Assembly (NCBI GenBank): GCA_027019845.1
Contig: JALUWE010000463.1
Location: 1 to 7,546 of the forward strand
Origin: Anaerolineales bacterium
GTDB taxonomy: Bacteria; Chloroflexota; Anaerolineae; Anaerolineales; JABWBV01
Length of the DNA: 7,546 bases
Direction: 5' to 3'
Numbering within the stretch: position 1 is the first letter of the stretch; every line of letters begins with the position of its first letter. The notes below the pieces were generated by a model, which saw only the letters and a list, made by a program, of their open reading frames with translations, ran no database searches and was not told the DNA's origin. Position numbers and translations under genes: made by a program. Positions 3,676-7,546 of this stretch are shown here, in pieces.

Positions 3676-5355
3676 ATGGAAGTACCCCCGGAAAGCTCAA
3701 CAACCGAACGACGCCAGAAATTTGAAGAGCAAATAGACGGCCAGGCCTTCAAGGAACTGGCCGAAGCCGGGTTGACCTGGCTGCGGACAAACAGCCAGCT
3801 TGTCAACTCCCTCAACGTTTTCCCGGTGCCCGATGGGGATACAGGCACCAACATGGTGCTCACCATGCAGTCCGCCATCAATGAGATTGTCGATTCCCCA
3901 GAGCGCAACGTTGGCAAAATGATCCAGAGCCTGGCCCACGGCGCATTGATGGGCGCGCGCGGCAATTCGGGCGTCATTCTCTCCCAATTGTGGCGCGGTT
4001 TCGCCCGCGCCCTGCAAGACCAACCCGTGCTGACAGCGGATTTGCTCGCGGACGCCCTCGCCGAAGCGCGCGACACCGCCTACCGCGGCGTGGTCCGCCC
4101 TGTGGAAGGCACCATCCTGACCGTCTCCAAAGATATGGCCAGCGCCGCGCTGAAAGCCAGAGAGAACGGCCATTCGCTGGTTGACATGCTCGAAGAAGTG
4201 GTCAGAGCCGCGGATGAATCCGTGGAACACACCCCGGAGCTGCTCCCCATCCTGAAAGAGGCTGGCGTGGTCGATTCGGGCGGCAAGGGGTTGTACTACA
4301 TCTTCGATGGGATGCTGCGCTACATCAACGGCCAATCCCTGGACACCGCCGAAGCCACGGTCCAGCCACTCTCCGCCATGAAACTGGACGCCAGTATGCA
4401 GGAGGTGGAAGAAGGCCAGGATTACGAAGTGATCGTGGACTTCATGCCCAACACCCCCCTGGACCTGCCCGGTTTCTACGCCCGGCTGGAAGAGATGGGC
4501 ACATCCATTCAGGTCGGGGAGGGAGACGGTCTCTACCGGGTTCACATTCACGTCCCCACCGAGAACCGTTACGAGCCAATCGAGTACGCCATGTCCATCG
4601 GCACGATCACCAAAGTCCACATCGAAAACCTGATGATCCAGATGGAGGAACTCGAGGCGGACGCGGCCGGCAAAATCCAGTTACAGCCGGTCGAACCCGG
4701 ACAGATCGCGGTGGTCGCGGTCTCTCCTGGCCCGGGCATCTCGCGCGTATTCGCCAGCCTGGGCGTGGCCGCCATCGTCGAAGGGGGGCAAACCATGAAC
4801 CCCAGCACCCAGGAAATCCTGGCCGCCTTCGAGAACCTGCCCACCGACAAAATCATCATCCTTCCCAACAACAAGAACATCATCATGGCCGCGCAGAGCG
4901 CAGCAGAACTGACCGTCAAACACGCCATCGTCATCCCCACCCGCACCGTGCCCCAGGGCCTGGCCGCCATGCTCTGCACCGATACGGGGGAGGAACTGGA
5001 GGAGATCGCCGCACGAATGAACCAGGCCCTGGAAGACGTGCAAACCGGCGAGATCACCACCGCCACCCGCACGGTTGAAATCGACGGCGTGGAGGTCAAA
5101 GAAGGGCAGATCATCGCCCTGCACAACGGAAAGCTGATCGCGGCAGCCTCTAGCTTGCTGGAAGGTTGTCTCACTTTTCTGCAACGTGTCGATGTAGACG
5201 ACTACGAGATATGCACCCTCTTCTACGGCGCAGAAATCTCCAAACGGACAGCTGTCGAAATCGCGGACCGCATCCGGGAAACCTACCCCGCGCTGGAAGT
5301 CGAAGTGCAGGACGGCGGCCAGCCGCATTACCAGTTCATCATCTCCCTCGAATGA
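3676..5355 (+). CDS. fakA: Fatty acid kinase catalytic subunit FakA (DhaL/DAK2 domain protein, YloV-like)
   Basis: This 559-residue protein matches FakA/YloV in length and order. The N-terminal DhaL-type kinase domain (about 20-215) has NVFPVPDGDTGTNM (47-60), whose D53 and D55 bind the Mg-ATP, and HGALMGARGNSGVILSQ from residue 88. A middle domain (about 225-335) has the H290-I-H292 pair that binds zinc in S. aureus FakA; the expected Cys ligand of the YGYCTEF motif seems absent here (YEVIVDF, 250-256). A C-terminal DegV-like domain (about 340-559) includes GPGISRVFASLG and ILPNNKNIIMAA. FakA transfers phosphate from ATP to fatty acids held by FakB, giving acyl-phosphate for phospholipid synthesis. 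The ATG at 3676 has AGGAG 6 nt upstream; an overlapping ATG at 3672 is out of frame. Two FakB-type genes follow, which supports the assignment. Confidence 0.93.
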   Translation: MEVPPESSTTERRQKFEEQIDGQAFKELAEAGLTWLRTNSQLVNSLNVFPVPDGDTGTNMVLTMQSAINEIVDSPERNVGKMIQSLAHGALMGARGNSGVILSQLWRGFARALQDQPVLTADLLADALAEARDTAYRGVVRPVEGTILTVSKDMASAALKARENGHSLVDMLEEVVRAADESVEHTPELLPILKEAGVVDSGGKGLYYIFDGMLRYINGQSLDTAEATVQPLSAMKLDASMQEVEEGQDYEVIVDFMPNTPLDLPGFYARLEEMGTSIQVGEGDGLYRVHIHVPTENRYEPIEYAMSIGTITKVHIENLMIQMEELEADAAGKIQLQPVEPGQIAVVAVSPGPGISRVFASLGVAAIVEGGQTMNPSTQEILAAFENLPTDKIIILPNNKNIIMAAQSAAELTVKHAIVIPTRTVPQGLAAMLCTDTGEELEEIAARMNQALEDVQTGEITTATRTVEIDGVEVKEGQIIALHNGKLIAAASSLLEGCLTFLQRVDVDDYEICTLFYGAEISKRTAVEIADRIRETYPALEVEVQDGGQPHYQFIISLE

Positions 5356-5388
5356 CGATTTTTTGGGAGCAGGCAGGGACCCTCGCAC

Positions 5389-6243
5389 ATGCCCTCGGTT
5401 TGTATTCTCACGGATAGCGCTGCTCACTTTCCAACCCGCTCCTTCCCGGGACAGGAGCGGGTGCGGGTGATGCCCGTTAAAGTGTGCCTCCCCGAACAGG
5501 CTGACCTCGAATCGACCACGGTCAAAGCCAGCCACTTCCCCCCTTCCGCCAACGGTGCGCCCATCCCAACCGTCGAAATCCCCTCCGTCAAAACCTTCCA
5601 GCGCGTGTTTCGCAATCTGGAAACCCAATACGACCAGATCATTGGCATTTTTACTTCTGCCCATCTCAATCCCACCGCTACTCACGCACAGCAAGCCACA
5701 CAACTTTTTGGCCTGCAAGCCAGTGTTGAAGTGATTGACTCACATACCACCGGCCCAGGCTTGGGATTGATCGTCCAGGCTGCTGCCGAAGCCGCGGCCG
5801 CGGGATTGAGCGGCAGCGAAATTCGGAAGCACATTCTGGGGGTGATCCCCCACATTTACTCCGTGTTTTGCATTCGGGGATTGACCTACCTGCACAAATC
5901 CGGTTATCTCGATACAGCCCAGGCACAGGTGGGGGAACTCTTGGGCGTTACGCCCCTCTACATCTTGGAGCGCGGCAGGTTGACCCCAACGCAGAAGATC
6001 CGCAGCTCGCGCCACATGGTGGATTGCCTGTACGAGTTCGTATCCGAATTCGAGCGGCTGAAACACATCGGTTTCCTTCAAGGGGTGCCGCCCTACTCAC
6101 AGGAAAAAAGAGCCTTGCGCGAACGCCTTGTGGATGATTTCCCCGACACGCCGATCAGCGAGCACACCATCAACCCGGTGTTGGCCTCGGTGCTGGGACC
6201 CCAAACGTTGGGTGTTTTCCTGTGGGAGCAGGTTGAGGGGTAG
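5389..6243 (+). CDS. DegV family protein, FakB-type fatty acid-binding subunit (first copy)
   Basis: This 284-residue protein has the DegV fold: N-terminal VCILTDSAAHFP (4-15), PTVEIPSVKTF (60-70) where the family has TSQPSP, TSAHLNPTATHA (89-100) where it has SSxLSGTY, VIDSHTTGPGLG (115-126), a FCIRGLTYLHKSGYL segment like the LEYLRKGGR motif, and a closing LGPQTLGVFL. FakB proteins bind one fatty acid in the pocket and present its carboxylate to FakA. T61 is kept at the position of a carboxylate-binding Thr in S. aureus FakB, but the flanking Ser and Gln are not, so the ligand or its binding mode may differ. It starts 33 nt after fakA with a weak AGGGA 9 nt before the ATG. The stop runs directly into a decaying 10-bp repeat array. 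Confidence 0.88.
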   Translation: MPSVCILTDSAAHFPTRSFPGQERVRVMPVKVCLPEQADLESTTVKASHFPPSANGAPIPTVEIPSVKTFQRVFRNLETQYDQIIGIFTSAHLNPTATHAQQATQLFGLQASVEVIDSHTTGPGLGLIVQAAAEAAAAGLSGSEIRKHILGVIPHIYSVFCIRGLTYLHKSGYLDTAQAQVGELLGVTPLYILERGRLTPTQKIRSSRHMVDCLYEFVSEFERLKHIGFLQGVPPYSQEKRALRERLVDDFPDTPISEHTINPVLASVLGPQTLGVFLWEQVEG

Positions 6244-6248
6244 CTCGT

Positions 6249-6381
6249 GGAAACTCGGGGGAAGGCGTGGGAACTGCACGGTTAGCTCGTGGGAACTCGT
6301 GGGAACTCGGGGGAACTCGGGGGAACTCGGGGGAACTCGGGGGAACTCGTGGGAACTCGTGGGAACTGTACGGGAACCTCG
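6249..6381. repeat. 10-bp GGGAACTCGK tandem array between the two fakB genes
   Basis: Seven decamers at 6291-6360 read GGGAACTCGT or GGGAACTCGG; imperfect units flank them at 6249, 6259, 6269, 6361 and 6372. In the core the + strand has GGGGG at 6309, 6319, 6329 and 6339 with AACTC loops, so it fits the G-quadruplex consensus many times over. The array starts 6 nt after the first fakB stop. In some frames it reads as a GNSGELGGT-like peptide, but that is not a gene. Confidence 0.9.
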
Positions 6382-6406
6382 CCCCCTCCTAACAGTACTT
6401 ACGCTG

Positions 6407-6421
6407 AGACCTCACAGGTCT
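6407..6421. repeat. Palindromic repeat AGACCT-CAC-AGGTCT
   Basis: This is a 6-bp perfect inverted repeat around a 3-nt centre. Its reverse complement occurs at 6488-6502. No T-run follows, so terminator function is doubtful; a protein-binding or repeat-element role is possible. Confidence 0.7.
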
Positions 6422-6487
6422 ACTACCCCACGATGCAGGAAGATTTTACCCAAAACAGATTGCATCCGGGCATCTCCATGCGCTTTG

Positions 6488-6502
6488 AGACCTGTGAGGT
6501 CT
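6488..6502. repeat. Palindromic repeat AGACCT-GTG-AGGTCT
   Basis: This is the exact reverse complement of 6407-6421. Both copies are preceded by G. It lies 33 nt before the start of the second fakB gene. Confidence 0.7.
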
Positions 6503-6535
6503 GGGTGCGACTTTTCAAGTACATAAGTCCTACCT

Positions 6536-7378
6536 ATGATCGCCATCGTCACCGACAGCACCGCAGACATCCCCCCGGCCCTGGCACAAAAACACCGCAT
6601 TCACATTGTGCCCGCCCTGCTCGTCATCGACGGGCAGGCCTATGAAGACGGCAAAGGGCTTTCCCGCCGGGAATTTTACAAACAACTCCCGCGCATGACC
6701 AATCCCCCCACCACCGCCGCGCCCTCCAGCGGCACGTTCCGGGCATTGTACGAAGAGATTTTCGCGCGCGGGGCAGAACACATCGTTTCCATCCACCCGC
6801 CCAGCAGGTTGACCGCCCTGTACAACATCGCCAGCCTGGCGGCCCGGCCTTTCGAGAACCGGGTACACGTGATCGACGGCCAGCAGCTTACGCTGGGGTT
6901 GGGCTTTCAGGCCCTGGCAGCCGCGCAGGCCGCCTCCGAGGGCGCCACACTGTCACAGGTACTGGAACGCATCCAGGACATCCGCTCCCGTATCCGCCTG
7001 TTCGCCATGCTGGACAGCCTGGAATACCTGCGCCGCAGCGGGCGGGTATCCTTTTTACGTGCCACGATGGGCGCAGTGTTGCGCCTGCGTTTGCTGATCG
7101 AGTTGCGCGGCGGCGAGGTCATCCCGGTCGCCAGAGTGCGCACCCGTAAGAAGGCCATTGCCCGCCTGGGAGAATTGATGCGCCTGCAAGGCGCGTTCGA
7201 GCGTTTCGCCATGCTCCACACCAACGCGGAGGAAGACGCCCGGCAGTTCTTGAATCGCTACCCGCCGCCGGCCCCCTCAAAACCGCTTTTCATCAACGTC
7301 ACCACCGTCATTGGCACGCATGTCGGCCCCAACGCGCTGGGATTCGTGGGTGTGTTATCGCGCCCAATGGTAAAATAG
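6536..7378 (+). CDS. DegV family protein, FakB-type fatty acid-binding subunit (second copy)
   Basis: This 280-residue protein is closer to the DegV/FakB consensus than its upstream paralogue. It begins MIAIVTDSTADIPP, has the PTTAAPSSGTFRALYEE loop (58-74) at the TSQPSP position, SIHPPSRLTALYNIA (85-99) in place of SSxLSGTYQ, VIDGQQLTLGLGF (about 114-126), and the typical LEYLRRSGRVSFL. The end IGTHVGPNALGFVGVL matches the closing GxHxGPGxxG motif. It should bind a fatty acid and hand it to FakA; the pair with the first copy suggests two acyl specificities, as in S. aureus FakB1/FakB2. The Arg-containing loop instead of the usual Ser-Gly-Thr is unusual. The start has no Shine-Dalgarno and sits 33 nt after a palindromic repeat. 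Its last codons overlap the predicted recG promoter. Confidence 0.9.
   Translation: MIAIVTDSTADIPPALAQKHRIHIVPALLVIDGQAYEDGKGLSRREFYKQLPRMTNPPTTAAPSSGTFRALYEEIFARGAEHIVSIHPPSRLTALYNIASLAARPFENRVHVIDGQQLTLGLGFQALAAAQAASEGATLSQVLERIQDIRSRIRLFAMLDSLEYLRRSGRVSFLRATMGAVLRLRLLIELRGGEVIPVARVRTRKKAIARLGELMRLQGAFERFAMLHTNAEEDARQFLNRYPPPAPSKPLFINVTTVIGTHVGPNALGFVGVLSRPMVK
7368..7376 (+). promoter_or_regulatory. Extended -10 (TGGTAAAAT) of recG, leaderless type
   Basis: TGGTAAAAT fits TGnTATAAT with one mismatch and overlaps the last codons and stop of the upstream gene. Seven bases (AGCCCCA) separate it from the recG ATG at 7384, and no Shine-Dalgarno is present. The layout equals that of the Ser/Thr kinase gene at 1411-1427. 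Read-through from fakB is also possible, since only 5 nt separate stop and start. Confidence 0.5.
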
Positions 7379-7383
7379 CCCCA

Positions 7384-7546
7384 ATGAAACCCTCCATCGA
7401 AAAACTCTACAAGTTCCTCAAGCTCGAAGCCCAAAACGGCTACAACAACCGGGCGGTGATTGGCGGCTTACAAAAGATCCTCACCAGCTGGGAAAACGAA
7501 GCCCGCGCGGATAACCTCCCCGAACCACTCATCCGGGCCGTCCACG
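7384..7546 (+). CDS. recG: ATP-dependent DNA helicase RecG, N-terminal end (partial)
   Basis: Only the first 54 residues are present; the gene runs off the window. The start MKPSIEKLYKFLKLEAQNGY, then NNRAVIGGLQKIL and the TSWENEAR segment, resembles the N-terminal extension of RecG in Chloroflexota and related phyla, where xxEKLxKxLxLExxxGYxNxAVxGGL is a recurring pattern. RecG is a superfamily-2 helicase that reverses stalled replication forks and processes branched recombination intermediates. Its ATPase motifs lie beyond the window and cannot be checked. The place directly after asp23-fakA-fakB fits, because recG follows yloV in B. subtilis and many relatives. The ATG at 7384 is the first in-frame start after the fakB stop (5 nt gap). 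Confidence 0.75.
   Translation, partial: MKPSIEKLYKFLKLEAQNGYNNRAVIGGLQKILTSWENEARADNLPEPLIRAVH

Larger units (their letters stand above)
6382..6535. other. Intergenic space upstream of the second fakB
   Basis: No gene is seen. Two identical 15-bp palindromes in opposite orientation (6407-6421 and 6488-6502) bracket a 66-bp spacer that itself holds GATGCA (6432-6437) and TGCATC (6461-6466) as an inverted pair. Together they look like a small non-coding repeat element. Upstream of the second fakB ATG there is no Shine-Dalgarno; ATAAGT at 6523-6528 lies 7 nt from the ATG but is a weak -10. Confidence 0.5.

Noticed and set aside
3697..5718. Large minus-strand open frames opposite fakA (3697-4620, 4681-5718)
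   Set aside because: They are antisense shadows of a GC-rich gene; the translations are rich in H, D and G with no recognisable domain, while the + strand gene is clear.
6291..6360. CRISPR array
   Set aside because: The units are directly tandem decamers with no spacers and no cas genes nearby.
6128..6645. Open frames reading the decamer array as a GNSGELGGT repeat protein
   Set aside because: A 10-bp unit changes frame each repeat, the frames overlap both fakB genes, and there is no start signal.

Overview
The window looks like chromosomal DNA from a Chloroflexota bacterium, probably of the Anaerolineae type. This is an inference from protein style: a short Hanks kinase with an HCD catalytic loop, a Cys4 ribosomal protein L28, an Asp23-FakA-FakB-RecG gene row, a membrane-anchored SH3 protein with a Thr/Pro linker, and intergenic spaces full of short tandem repeats. 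No rRNA, tRNA, CRISPR array, transposase or phage gene was seen.

Left part (1-1334). The end of an OmpR/PhoB-type response regulator on the + strand converges on a three-gene minus-strand operon. A short hairpin that overlaps both stop codons probably terminates both. The operon reads diacylglycerol-kinase-like gene, SH3-domain membrane protein, DUF971 protein. The kinase-like gene is broken. Its N-terminal third is intact, but it runs directly into what looks like its own C-terminal tail in another frame. That tail still ends in an ATGA overlap with the next gene, so about 0.5 kb of the middle appears to be missing.

Centre (1335-3084). A 92-bp divergent promoter region separates that operon from a membrane-anchored Ser/Thr kinase of the non-RD type with almost no extracellular part. 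The kinase converges on rpmB (ribosomal protein L28), which has a textbook terminator, a TATAAT box and a Shine-Dalgarno site.

Right part (3085-7546). A + strand cluster holds an Asp23/Gls24 protein, FakA (the fatty-acid kinase catalytic subunit), two divergent FakB/DegV proteins that should deliver fatty acids to FakA, and the start of recG. FakA phosphorylates FakB-bound fatty acids to acyl-phosphates, which feed phospholipid synthesis. A lipid kinase-like gene is also present upstream, but it is broken.

The intergenic spaces are the most unusual part. The gap before fakA holds two structured 46-48-bp hairpin repeats, a 14-bp repeat and an 8-bp AATTACCC array. The gap between the two fakB genes holds a 10-bp GGGAACTCGK array and a pair of AGACCT-type palindromes. 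Both arrays space runs of three or more G by 5-7 nt, on opposite strands, so both fit the G-quadruplex consensus. Three genes (the lipid kinase, the Ser/Thr kinase and recG) have a -10-like hexamer exactly 7 nt before the ATG and no Shine-Dalgarno, which points to leaderless transcripts.
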